From assembly GCA_022749755.1 (NCBI GenBank), contig CM040453.1, forward strand, positions 3,308,102 through 3,372,101: a DNA stretch of 64,000 nucleotides, given 5' to 3'. The number at the start of each line of letters is the position of its first letter. Within the stretch, counting starts at the first letter, position 1. Of this stretch, positions 43,770-56,207 are shown piece after piece. Under the pieces are notes generated by a model, which saw only the letters and a program-made list of their open reading frames with translations, did no database searches and was not told the origin of the DNA. Source of the stretch: Azadirachta indica. Taxonomy: Eukaryota > Streptophyta > Magnoliopsida > Sapindales > Meliaceae. Both the position numbers and the translations under genes were made by a program.

Positions 43770-46302
43770 GTATGCTTGTTTTCTTTTCTCTTTACTCCAA
43801 TTTTAATGCTTATATATATATATATATATATATACCTTTTAGCATTCTACTTTTTTGTTAATGAAAGATTTCATTGTTGTTTATCAATGAATAGAACGCA
43901 AATTGATTGGTTAGATGAGGCGTCTGTGTCAGTATTTTGATTTAAATAATACTCGTATCCTTACTTTTTAACATTTCTATTGAATTAATTGTTAATGTCA
44001 TTTCAAGAGGGGCTCTTGTCAACTAATTAAGAATTCTTGTCTTCTTGATTATAGTTAATGATGTTGAGGGAGTTTGTTGAATTCCTCGTCTTTTTCTGCC
44101 CACATAAACTTTTTGTATCATATTGCTTTATAAATGCCTGATTTCATGTTAACAAGATTTTTCTTTCTTTGTTTTCCATTTTTTAGTTGTTGCACTTATT
44201 TGCAGATCAAAAAAATGCAGCAATGAAATCTCTCCATGTCAAAATTAATGAATTATATCTCTTTTACTCAATCTAGAAATCTTAGGTGCACTACTCGGAA
44301 GAACTGAGTGATGCTCCATTGTTTACTGTTTTCATTCACTTTTTAAAAGGGTGTTTATATAGAATTAATCCTTCAAAATTAAGATCTACATGTTTTTTGT
44401 TTCTCTTGTATTTTTCCTATACGTTTCATGCCTTTCTTTTATGAAAGTTATATCTTTTTTCCCTGAAAAAGTGAGATGGTGTCTTTTGTTCTGTTGCTTG
44501 AGAATTTTCATCTTTTTTAGCTATTATGGATGTATAAAAATTGTTGGAACAAGCTTTTATCTAATGTGTGATATGATCATTTTGATTTGGTTCATGTTAG
44601 TCATGTAGGTGTTGGCAATATTTTCATTTGTGAATTCTCACATTCGACGTTATGATTAAGAAAAACATTATAATATTTATGTTGTCATTGTTCATAACAA
44701 ATCAATGTAGATCATGAATTCTAATTGCATCATAGTCCTTTTCATCATTTTCTTCTCTACAAGTATTTTAAAAGAAACAATTAAGTTAGCATTGGTCATG
44801 GCTTTATGCCTTTATCTTTCCTTTCAGACTTGTGATCTTCTTTGAGGCGGTTTTTCTTTAGCAAAGTCTGATAATTGAACCGCCCTAAACCTGTAAAAAC
44901 AAGCTAGAAAATTTTAATTGGGAAATTTGGTATATCAACTAATCATTTATCCTTGGCTTTATGTAATTCAAGCATGTATAGAAGTTGAGTTTTTTGTGTG
45001 TGCACTTATTATTGTGAAAGGTTGAAATCTTATTTTCAGGCAGAAAATTGGAGTTAGTTGGGTTAGTACTATGAGATTAGCTCAGTGTAAGATTAGGAGG
45101 ATCAATGTTGCTGTGTAGTAGTAGTACTGGTAGTATTATCTCCTTCCATTTCTTATTAATTTGTCAACTTTGGACAATAAGATAGAAATATTTGAATCCA
45201 AATTTGTAGCCCTAGCACTTTGTTTTCGTTGACTTTGTTGGGTGGGCATATCACATAATTCATGGTGAACGAATAGTTTGTGCCACAAAAAACCCAAAAT
45301 AAAAACTCAAAAAAAAAAAAAAACAAATTGCATTAAGGGTACTGTTTGTAACCAAAATATTTTGAAAATATTTGGTAAATATGCAGTTTTGAAGCTGTTC
45401 ATCCTTGAGGTTCATTTGGGGCGGTTAATAATCATTTATTAGAAAAGCACTTCTATTGTTAAGCATGTTTTCAGAATACATGTTAGCAAAATAAAATAAA
45501 TAAATATAAATATTAAATATTAAATATTAAATATTAATTAATGAATAATATTTAAGATTATAAACTAACCTTGATGTATGATTAGTATTGATTGATGAGA
45601 ATATAAAATTAATGTAATTAATAAAAATACATAACAAGGATCATGTGACAATTAATATTAATTAATAATTTGTATATCTTATAAGATCATTAACTTTTTA
45701 ATACATATATATCTCATAGGATATATATTCACTTGTACCCAATCAAATTATTAGTGAATAAGAGGACTACTGTTTTTATAGCTATGTTTTCTGTTTCTTG
45801 AATTTGTCTTCAAATAATAATATTTAAAACGAAAAACTAAGAGTAGTCTAAGGGAGTGGATTGGTACATTGTTGACTCAATAGTCAATGATTTTGACAAT
45901 GGGTCATTCAAACAAAAAAAATGTATGTGATACGAAAACTTAAATTTTCAGAGCTGAGGCTCATTGTGATGGTTTTAGATGGTGGTTAAGTTGAACAAAC
46001 TAAGAGATGATGGTAAAGTTGTTACAAGATCATGGAATACATTTAACTTAATCTCTGGTACTTCTTAAAACCTGAACACTGGGCTATATTTTCATGTTGT
46101 ATATAAATTTTAAACTTTTTAATAAGCAGATAAAACATTATTGTCCGTTGTTGATTTGTATGTTATGTCTTTTGGCATGCTTTTAATTCTGAATTGAGGG
46201 ATTCACTACTATATATCTAAGATTTCAAGTTCTTGCTGTAAAATTAAAAATTTACTGTAAAATGATTATTCCCTGGTTATTTTCTTTCTTTTGTGTGAAG
46301 GT
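43770..46302. other. Region after the RNase H2C exons, no gene recognised
   Basis: AT-rich, with a (TA)n tract at 43812-43833 and an AAATATT-type repeat at 45500-45540. Open frames at 43698-43940 and 44390-44608 read AT-rich intron-like sequence. I saw no convincing third exon of RNase H2C here. Confidence 0.4.
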
Positions 46303-46353
46303 TCACCAGAGTTTGGTGGTCGAATTCAAGATTTGGCATTTGCAGTTGCTCAG
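46303..46353 (+). other. Exon-like block of unknown origin
   Basis: A short open stretch preceded by a pyrimidine-rich tract and AG and followed by CAG|GT reads GSPEFGGRIQDLAFAVAQ. In phase it could follow RNase H2C exon 2, but it does not resemble that protein. I do not recognise it. Confidence 0.25.
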
Positions 46354-46499
46354 GTCATACAAAAAGAAGGGTCCTTTGTTAATTATCGCATGGTTGTGCT
46401 TTTTCTCAAGGAATTTTACCTAGATCTATTATGGTTCATTCAAAATAATTTTCATTTCTAGATGATGTTGGAGATTGGGATGTTGAAATATTAGATTTT

Positions 46500-46970
46500 A
46501 TGTAAAATGGTTAATGTTTATTATAATATTATTGTAATTTTATTTTATTATTTATTGTGTTTATTTTATTTATATTAGTAAACAATATTTTTAAGTGGAA
46601 ATTAACCAAATCATGAAATAAATGATCGAAAATAAAAATTAAATAAAAATAAAAATTAAAAACCGTACAAATAGAAAAATTGAAAACTTGAATGCAAAAA
46701 ACAAAAATTTGATAATATTATATCGAAAGTTTTTAATAAATTCATAACAGCAATAAAAATTTATTATAAATTTATGCTATTTATATGTCACAAGGTTGTG
46801 ACAGATTATATTTCTGTCACAAAACAACGACACAGAATTATTATAAATGGTTAATAAGTGAATTTTTTTAATAGAAAATTTTTGTCATGAAGTACTCTTA
46901 TTGACAGAGATTATTTATCAAAAAATAATCCTGTTTGTAGTAGTGTAAATTGATGAGTTTGGTTTGTGAG
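46500..46970. repeat. AT-rich stretch with hairpin and CACTA-like end
   Basis: 46786-46803 reads TGTCACAAGGTTGTGACA, a perfect palindrome with 8-bp arms. The stretch ends at 46945 in GTTTGTAGTAGTG, the reverse complement of a CACTACTACAAAC terminus. It may be a decayed non-autonomous CACTA-like element, but no matching target duplication was found. Confidence 0.3.
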
Positions 46971-46974
46971 CAAT

Positions 46975-47470
46975 CTTTTGGAAAGAAGGGGGAGGAATGG
47001 AGAAGAGTAAGAGATGAAAATAAATGGGTTCATTTTTCACCTCTTGATTACAGAGGAAGAATTCTGTCTGAGCTTCAACCGGAACGACTTTAAAATTTAA
47101 TTAATTTAAAAGTCTTGATCATTAATTTACTCTTGTTGGATTGAAAGAGTATTCAATGAGAAATTGGGATGTAACTTATCTAAATATATCGGGACTACTA
47201 GGAAGTTTTGAAACAGTTTTCTGATCATAAATGTGGATCATCAGATTACACGTAAGGGTCAAAAGAATTGGATTGGTAAGGATATAAACACAAATCGTGT
47301 GAACAATTTGCACAGGATGCTGGCAGCATTGAATGGGTTGAATTTCTGTGTTTATGTGTTATTAGTTATCTGCAAGGAAATATACTTACTACAAAAATGA
47401 AGCTAGAAGAAGAGTTGATGGTGATTGCAATGAGAGCGATGAGGTGAATTTTGAAAGACATAACTTGTAG
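46975..47470 (+). pseudogene. NPF/PTR transporter relic (first and last parts fused)
   Basis: 46975-~47080 matches exon 1 of the gene at 50550 (GATAAATGGGTTCGTG... corresponds to AATAAATGGGTTCATT; then GGAAGAATTC and GAGCTTCAAC). 47215-47470 matches the last part of its exon 4 (TGGATTGGTAAGGAT, GCAGCATTGAATGGGTTGAA, TGTGTTTATGTG). The whole middle, including most membrane helices, is missing and the remaining frame is broken. It is a tandem duplicate that lost its interior. Confidence 0.8.
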
Positions 47471-47663
47471 TAGAAAAAGAAACAGAATCATTATTTTAGA
47501 AATTTTTATTATAAAAAAGAGTGAGTAATTGTAATTTTTCGTTCAGATTTTATTTAATTAATAAACTAAGTTTATTTTCAAAAGCTTGTTTGTATCATTT
47601 GTCCGTCTTTCTCTTTCACTTTATCAGGACGCGCTTCTTTAGTCTTCTGGTGTGAGATTATAC

Positions 47664-47701
<38 letters not shown>

Positions 47702-48341
47702 GAGCAAAAGAAATATTGGAATATGTAGAACGTGGTTGAATGATTATTTTAAAAGAAATTATATATTACACATAATATAAAAATGAAGTAAAATATTATT
47801 ATTATTATTTATGTTAAATTGTATTTAATAGTCAATTAAATTATGAGTTTCTTTTATTTATAAAAACATATGAATAATTAATCAAATAATGGACTTGGAT
47901 ATTATTATCCCAAAATAATCAGTGAGAGCCAGAGAGCCAACCTCCAACTCCATCAATTAGAACCAATTAGGCCGCGTGTAAAATCCAAAATATCTTTTAT
48001 ATGCCAAAGCTTTTGTGTTTATCCTGTAGAAATATTGACTTAATTAGAAGAGTATTTTCGAAATACTTTTGTCTTATTTGGCAGAAAAAACTGATCACAA
48101 CCACCGATCACATGCTACATATGTTACGTGTCTAAAGATTCTGCCTAGCTAGTCGCTAGCGTAGCTAGCAACTTGAAGAATTTTATTGCGTGGCATTAAA
48201 TGCTTGGACGAAGGGAGGGTATGCTATTTTCTTCATATCGGTTGTCCTATCGATCTTCCCTGCTCTTCACAAAATTTTTGCATGTAATATGTCCAATGAA
48301 TAAATGTGTCCAAATTCTTAAGCCAGCTGATAACTAGGTGC

Positions 48342-48377
<36 letters not shown>

Positions 48378-48683
48378 CATGTATTCTAATCTAAATATGA
48401 GATGCTAGCTAGCTAGGTTCCACATTCGATGCTTAATCAATTATCAGAGAGCTTAGCCCATTGATTATATTATAACAAGGTATGCATGCAGATAGGAACT
48501 CTCCAAGTACACAAGACAAGACAAGAGAGAATAATCTATGTTCTCATCCAACTTCTGCCTTTATATCACTTTGAATTTGTGCTACCCAAAAAGAAACTTT
48601 GGATGTAACAGATTGGCATAAATTACCTCTCCTTTAATTTTATTAAGGATGCTTCATTATCAGAACTGAGTTGACTAGATAGT

Positions 48684-48720
<37 letters not shown>

Positions 48721-50456
48721 GCCCCAATGGGTTCTGATAGTGATATGTGGAAACTTCATTTACTTCTAAGCAGGCCGGCCTCTCGTTTTCTTATATTACA
48801 TAGTTTAAATAATATTCCTGGGAATTAATTAAAAAAGTTTGGATGAAGAATGCAATGAAAAGAAAACTGCTTTCAATAAGTAACTGAAGCGTGTATTATT
48901 GAGGATAAATTCCGATCATGACATTCGTTGGAAGCAACATTATATCGATCTGATTGATGTTTTGGAAAAAAAATTGAATGCACGAATTAATTGAATTCAA
49001 GCCACAGACCTGAACGAACACAAGCACATGAGATTCGTTAAATAATTATATTCATCTGTGGAAAAAATTAATATATGTTGCAGGAACAGAAGGCACATGT
49101 ACATATATGTATATATATATATATTATAATGAAGCTTTGTTTAAGTTCTCTGACCTAATCTGATCTAATCTGAATGACAAATCTTCTTAAACTAATTAAA
49201 ATGAAAAAGGGGAGAGAAATCCAAAAGTTACGAATCTCCAGCCTGTGTCAGTTATCAGTTACCGCACATTTAAAGATCATATATACTAGTGGTAGAAAAA
49301 GCAGTCAAAAGTTTTACTTCACCTCTTATGGTCTACTAATTTCTTCATAATTAATTTTTCTTTTTCAACCTGATCTCCACCAAACACTATAATAATGTCA
49401 CGAGAATTTGTACTTTGAAAGGTTTAATACAACGAAAATATGTCTTGCCAATAAAATATGAGAAGCATATGTACCACTGCAGTGACCAAACTTTTGATTT
49501 ATAAATATTCTATCAGCATGCAACACAATTGTATAATATATAATATCTATAAGCTATAGTTCCACATTTAAAGGAAAATATACGTACTGACCAATGTTTC
49601 TGCATATATATATTCTTTAGAAACCAATTAATGAAGAATGGTGATATATTCAGTTAGCTTTGATTTGGTTTCCAAAATAAACCAATCAATCATCGTTAAT
49701 ATTAAATAATGTATTATATATTTTAAGCGTATCATTTAAGATATTGGCATATTATGCTTTGACCAAACCGACCAGCTTCAATCATTCAATCCTAATTATC
49801 CACTGCAGTTTTAGTCCATCCGCTCCCGGGCTTCATTTACACACCTCAAATTAGTTAGTGCTTTATCTTCAGCTCTTGAAACCCTGAAATCTCTTAATTT
49901 CATGTTATTTATTGCCTTTTCTACGGCCAGCACAAAAATAAAATAAAAATACACCCAATGTATAAATATCTTATATTTCTTTTGGGAAAAAAAAAAAGTA
50001 AGAGAGATACTTGTATTGTCAGTTATTGTTTCTCCATCGATCACTAGGCCTAAGATGATGGGGGCAGCAATAATAGGGTATGGCTTTAAGTCTCTTATCT
50101 ATTGGGTATACACATGGAAATAATACGGCAAAGTACTTTATTGCTTTCGTTAATTTATTTCTAGTAAAAAGGTCAAGATGGTACAATTACTACTTGAGCA
50201 CTAAGCCACCAACGTTTATACTTCTACCCATCTAGGCCTGATAATAACATATGATTGACAAAGTTGAATAATGAGCTATCTCTTTCGTCAGGAATCCAAG
50301 ACCCACCCACCTTTTTTTTTTCTTTTTAATTTTCTCACAACTGACTGTGTAACTTCGCTTTCTTCTCAACTTGATGGATCGATTTAACTTAGCTAAAGCT
50401 AATTACCAAAAACCCAAGTCAAGTGAAATACTGAAGAAAAGAGTACCTCCAGCTAC
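47471..50456. other. Intergenic region upstream of the NPF gene
   Basis: About 3 kb with no gene seen. Long TA microsatellites at 48347-48372, 48687-48717 and 49103-49123, and a CA/TA run at 47665-47700. The minus-strand open frame 49811-50044 has no family resemblance. The last few hundred bases presumably hold the NPF promoter. Confidence 0.45.
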
Positions 50457-50463
50457 TATAAAA
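50457..50463 (+). promoter_or_regulatory. TATA box of the NPF gene
   Basis: TATAAAA about 93 bp upstream of the ATG at 50550, followed by a purine-rich leader (GAAAAGAAAAGAAAAG). Confidence 0.6.
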
Positions 50464-50549
50464 CAGAAAAGAAAAGAAAAGAAAAGCGCACACCGCCAGC
50501 TCCAATATAGTCATAATTAATTAATACTAGCTCTATTCGTTTGGAAAAT

Positions 50550-53500
50550 ATGACGAGGCAAGAACTGGAGAGTAAGAGAAATGAGGCCAGAGAAAGTGAT
50601 GAAGATAAATGGGTTCGTGATTCTTCTGTGGATTATAAAGGAAGAATTCCTCTCCGAGCTTCAACTGGTGTATGGAAAGCCTCTCTCTTTATCATTGGTA
50701 ACTATATATTTTTCCATTTATATAGTATTACTTATTCCTCAAAATTTGTTCTGATATTATTTTCAAGCATTTCTCTGCTCAATACAGACTTTTGTTAGAG
50801 TATATATTTGATAATCGGTACCTCATTATTGCTTTACTTTGCACTCTTAAATAACATATGTGAGTAATTACCTTCTGCATGGAAGCCAACAGATCCATTT
50901 ATTCGGAGTCAATTTATTACGAATAACTAACACGACATCTGCATCGTCCACTCATTACAACAAGAAGTAATCTTCTTCTTCCTTTTTTTTTTTTAGGCCA
51001 CTGATTATCAGCCATCAGAAAAGCTCTTTTGTGACTGCACATAAGGGTTAGTAATTAATTAAATGGTCGCAAATTTTTTGTAACAGCATCTAAACAATCA
51101 CGATGAATTTTCTATGACGATTTTCTGTAATTGAAAAGTGTAGTATTAGTGTCACAAAAATTTTTGGCGGCTTCAGACAGCCGCAAAGCATAAAACTTGG
51201 TCCGCGAGCTCATTTTCATATTTTTCATATAAAAGAAAAGGTTGTAATTTTTTTTCCATCAGTTTCTGTCGAAAGTAGATAATACATAAGGACTAGAACA
51301 TAAAATTAAAATTATCTCGCACATATGGTTTGAGATTTAAAGTTTGATGCTTACCTAATTAAGGAAGACAATCAATGCCATTTAATTCGTTTGTTCATTA
51401 AATTAAACATGTGCAAGAAAATGATATAGGTAAGTTCAGGAGGCCTTCTAGCTAGCTCATATAACATTGGCCAACTATGTGTTACGTTGTAAGGTTCTCA
51501 GTTTTAAATAAACAAAGCTCAAAGACATGCCAGCCAACGAGAAGCCTGGTTTGCGAGCTTTCTGAAGGTAGCTTTACATTGTGGGAAGACAACGTTATTG
51601 TGAATTAAAAATTGGAAAAAAATAAAAAACTACTATACATAGAATGCGAATATGTAGCACTAACTTCATCTCTCACAATCTTCTTGATTGAAATCAACAC
51701 TCGTATGAAACAATGAACATAAATCCTCTTCTGATTTAAATTTTTATTGAAACTGAAATGACCCTTATAAATTGGCAGTATTCATAAAAAGAATGTATTA
51801 TAATCACATACTTTAATAACATGTATACATCATAATCAATTACATCGAGAGGCCTGTTTGATTAATCACAAGACTATGCTTGTATGACGATATTTTTAAT
51901 TTAACTTCAAATGCGATCATATATTTGATTAATTTAATCAAAGAACGCCAAGGAAATTAGTTCTTTTTTTCTTAATTTCAATCAACATAATTAAGATTGT
52001 AATCCCATTGAAATTTGGAGCAGCAATTGAGTTCAGTGAGAGACTTAGCTTCTTCGGATTAGCGACTAATCTCATCACCTACCTCACCAAAGCTCTTCAT
52101 CAAGATATTGGAACAGCAGCCAAGAATGTAAATTACTGGACAGGAGTCACCACATTGGTTCCTTTGATCGGTGCATTCTTAGCAGACACATATACAGGCC
52201 GCTTCACTATGATCCTGCTTTCTTCCCTCATTTATCTCATGGTAGTCGCCAATCACTGCAAGCCTTCTCTTGTGCATATAACTTTAAAAAGTTTTAACAA
52301 ATTAATCCATTGAGGATTTTGAAATATCTTAATTACTTGCTGACTGCAAACCAGGGCTTAATCCTCTTGACAATGACTCAATTTATCCCAAGTTTAAAAG
52401 TATGCAATATAGCAATGCGTGTTGAAGCAAGGAAGGTGCATGAGGTGATTTTCTTCCTTGCGTTGTATTTTCTGTCGGTTGGAACTGGAGGAATCAAGCC
52501 CTGCTTAGAGAGCTTTGGAGCTGATCAATTTGATGATCATCATTCAGAAGAAAGGAAGCAGAAGATGTCTTACTTCAATTGGTGGAACTTTGCTCTTTGT
52601 TGTGGTCTCTTGCTTGGTGCAACAGTCATAGTTTACACACAGGACAACATGGGTTGGGGCGCTGCAGTTCTTATTCTTACCATAATCATGGCTGTATCAA
52701 TAGTAACTTTTTATGTTGGAAAGTCTTATTATCGATTAAGAGTAGCAGAAGGAAGCCCTTTAACACCCCTGTTTCAGGTTTTGGTTGCAGCCTACAGGAA
52801 GAGGAAATTGCCTTATCCTTCTGATCCTTCTGTTTTATATGAAAACCCCAGGCCTAAAAGGTCTCAAGGAAGCCTTCTGGGTCATACAAATAGGCTCAGG
52901 TAATTAAGCAAGTTTTTATTACACAGTAAGGATTAAAATGTTGAACATGTGATTGATTAATTTAAATTGATTCCATTCCATGTCGATCCACAGGTTTCTA
53001 GACAAAGCTGCTATAATAGAAGATGTGGAGAACATGTCAATTGAGAAGAGTCATAATCCCTGGCGACTAGTAACAGTAACAAAAGTTGAGGAGATGAAGC
53101 TTGTTCTACACATAATTCCCATATGGCTGACTTCATTGACATTTGGAATGGGTATATCCCAAGCATCAACATTCTTTGTCAAACAAGGTGCTACAATGAA
53201 CCGAAAGATTGGCAGCAATTTCAATATCCCACCAGCCTCCATTTACTCTCTTGGGGCAATTGCAATGCTGATTTCAGTTGCATTCTATGACAAACTACTT
53301 ATTCCATATTTAAGGAGAATTACAGGCAACGAAAGAGGGATTAAACTTCTCCATAGAATTGGCATTGGCATGGTATTTTCAATGTTGGCAATGGCCGTTG
53401 CAGCCTTGGTGGAAAGAAAGAGGCTAAGAATCGTTCAGGAGGAGATTATACAAGAAGCAAAACAAGGATCGTTGTCAATGAGTGTCTTTTGGCTAGCTCC

Positions 53501-53870
53501 ACAATATTTTATCCTTGGCCTGGGAGATGGGTTTACTTTAGTTGGTTTGCAAGAGTATTTTTATGATCAAGTTCCAGATTCAATGAGAAGCTTGGGTATA
53601 GCTTTTTATTTGAGCACTATTGGACTGGCGAGTTTTCTGAGCAGTTTTCTAATCATAATTGTGGATCATATCACAGGAAAGGGTGGCAAAAGTTGGATTG
53701 GTAAGGATTTAAATACCAGCCGATTGGACTACTTCTATTGGTTACTGGCAGCAATGAATGGGTTGAATTTATGTGTTTATGTGGTCTTGGCAAGGAAATA
53801 TACTGACAAAAATGTGGTAGGTGTGGCTCACGATCGCAATAAGAGTGATGGGGCTGAGTTGCTGCCTTGA
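50550..53870 (+). CDS. NRT1/PTR family (NPF5.6/5.7-like) transporter
   Basis: Four exons, 50550-50697, 52024-52241, 52355-52899 and 52994-53870, total 1788 nt, 595 aa, the usual NPF size. An N-terminal hydrophilic segment (DSSVDYKGRIPLRASTG) leads into the first helix. The proton-coupling ExxER motif is present as EFSER (residues 52-56). Further family landmarks are GTGGIKP, FGADQFDD, FFNWW-like YFNWWNF, and GLQEYFYDQVPDSMRS. Twelve membrane helices are expected with a charged central loop around WRLVTVTKVEE. It resembles the NPF5.6/5.7 group as I remember it. NPF proteins import nitrate, peptides, hormones or specialised metabolites with protons; the substrate cannot be read from sequence. 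A relic duplicate lies upstream at 46975-47470. Confidence 0.93.
50698..52023 (+). other. Intron 1 of the NPF gene
   Basis: 1.3 kb intron with GT...AG ends, no other gene. 51172-51189 holds a GCGGCTTCAGACAGCCGC hairpin, and a TGTAGTATTAGTG motif at about 51140 hints at a decayed DNA transposon. The annotated reading frame enters exon 2 at CAATTGAG. Confidence 0.6.
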
Positions 53871-54202
53871 AATGTTGTTCGTACATACGTAGTCTGCCCA
53901 CCAAGGAATGATAAATGTTTCTTGGTCATTCAATATCTTTATTTTTGAATGATGCAAGTTAATTTTAGCTTTTGGATTTATTTGTTTAGACGTACATCAC
54001 TTTATAAAATTCACCTATCCTGTAACTTAGTCTCACTTTCATTATAACTAACATTCTCTTGTTTAGTGCCTTAAAAATTCTCTCTCAAACAATGCTTTAT
54101 CCTCCTAACTATCAATCCAAAAAATTAAGTTATTAGATAAGAAAACAATACGAATTTGAGATTATATAAATTTTGTTAAGAGGGTGACTGCAATAATAGA
54201 TA
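53871..54202. other. 3' flank of the NPF gene
   Basis: 3' UTR and spacer; no further feature. 54194-54202 (TAATAGATA) is the left flank of the next element. Confidence 0.4.
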
Positions 54203-55911
54203 GGAAAATTGACATATACCCCTAATGTTTGGGGGAATAGACAATATTTGAGAAAAAATAAATAATTCTCTTGAACAAATATACAGATATCCCCTTAATT
54301 TTGTTCCAGAAAGTTAACTAATTAGTTAAATATTATTTATATTTCTAAATTTTTAAATAATCATAAATTAAAGAATAATTATTTTAATTATAATAACTTA
54401 GTTCCCATTCTAATATTTTTTTACAATTTATATTATGTAATTATAATAATTAGTTCCCTATTTTAATATTTTTAACAAGATACTAAGAACTAAATATTTT
54501 TTTAATTTATTATTTTAATAAAAATTTTAAAAAATTATAATTAAAAAACTAATAATGAAGTAGGCCAGATTCGTATGCAAAATATTTTTAACGCTCTACT
54601 TTTATTTTTTTAATAATAAGTTGATATTTAATTGTCAAAAAAAATTATAATATTTTTTTATTATTTTATTTTTATAGACACTATATTTATTTAAAAATTA
54701 TGTTAAGTTCATTATATTTATTATAAAAATATAAATAAAACATATAAAAGAAGAAAATTTGATATCGTTTGTTAATAAAAATAGTAATTAAATATATTTT
54801 ATATTATTATTAAATAATATACTTTAATTTTAATAAAAATATAAAAAAAAGAGAGCACACACATACACATATAGAATATGTACTTATTTTTATTTATACT
54901 TTCATAATTTTTTAAAGAAAACATAATAAAAATTTAAATAATTTTTAAATGAATATATATTATATATACAAATAAAATGTCACAATAAAATTTTATTTAA
55001 AATTTTTTTTATAATTGAATATTAAATTATTACTGAAAAAGTAAAAGAAAAAATTAAAATTATTTAAGTATATGAGTTTGATCTAACTCATTATTAGAAT
55101 TTTTTTAATAATAGTATTTTTTTAATTTTTATTGAAATAATAAATTAAAAAACTATTTAATTCTTAATATATTTGTAAAATATTAAAATAAAGACTAAAT
55201 TAATATAATAAAAATAATTATGTTTAAATTATTAATATATAAAAGTTTAGGAGATACAAATGATATTTATTTAATTGGTCGACTAATAAAATTTAATTAC
55301 TAATTTTATTAACAAATAATATAAAATTTTCTTCTTTTATATATTTTTTATTTATATTTTTATAATAAATATAATGAACTTAACATAATTTTTTAAATAA
55401 ATATACTATATATAAAAATAAAATAGTAAAAAAATATTTCAAAATTTTTATGATAATTAAATATTAAATTATTATTAAGAAAATAAAAGTAAAAGGTTAA
55501 AAATATTTTAGCATATGGGTCTAGTCTATTTTATTGTTAAACCTTTTTAATTATAATTTTTTAAATTTTTTTATGAAAATAATAAATTAAAAAATTATTT
55601 AATTCTTAATATCTTATTAAAAATATTGAAATAGAAATTAAATTATTATAATTATAAAATATAAATAGTAAAAAATATTAGAATAGAGGTTAAGTTATTA
55701 TAATTAAAATAATTATTTTTTATTTTATAATTATTTAAAAATTTAAAGATATAAATAATATTTAATTAACCAATTAACTAATGAAAACAGAAATCAATAA
55801 AAATATTTATATATTTATACAAATTTGAGAAAAATATGTATATATATTTTTTAAACATTAAGGAATAGATGTCTATTCCTCCCAATACGAGGAGGCACAT
55901 GTCAATTTTCC
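54203..55911. mobile_element. 1.7-kb long-inverted-repeat element (Mutator-like / foldback)
   Basis: The left end starts GGAAAATTGACATAT and the right end, reversed, starts GGAAAATTGACATGT. The similarity continues for more than 600 bp inward on both arms (for example AATAATTATTTTAATTATAA, GTTAAGTTCATTATATTTAT and TATAAAAGAAGAAAATTT in both). The flanking 9-mers TAATAGATA and TAATATATA match at 8 of 9, consistent with a Mutator-type target duplication. The interior is extremely AT-rich with no open frame, so the element is non-autonomous. A transcript through it would fold into a long hairpin. Confidence 0.75.
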
Positions 55912-56207
55912 TAATATATAGATAAATTGGCTCTAATACTCTTTTGGACTATATGAGTCAGTGTAACGAAAACAAAATCCATTTGCCCTGCTAAGTTATG
56001 TATATTATAAGATTTTACAAAATCAAAATCGAAGAGTTAAAGTAGATGGGACTGGATGAGAGTGTTAAGTGTTAAAACTCTCTCCCCTGCAAACACTGTA
56101 ATGCAGCTATCTGTAGCCAACAAGATCATCATTTAGAAACCCCTTCATATTCCCTCATCAACCACCATTTCTTTTCTCTTTCTCTCTGTAAGTAAAGAGC
56201 GTCATTC
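55912..56207. other. Upstream region of the BEL1-like gene
   Basis: Short 5' flank with a CT-rich leader (TTTCTCTTTCTCTCTG) before the ATG. The core promoter lies within 300 bp of the inverted-repeat element. Confidence 0.45.

Noticed and set aside
43812..43833. TA microsatellites (also 48347-48372, 48687-48717, 49103-49123) as replication or matrix-attachment sites
   Set aside because: Simple repeats are common in plant intergenic DNA; no further evidence of function.
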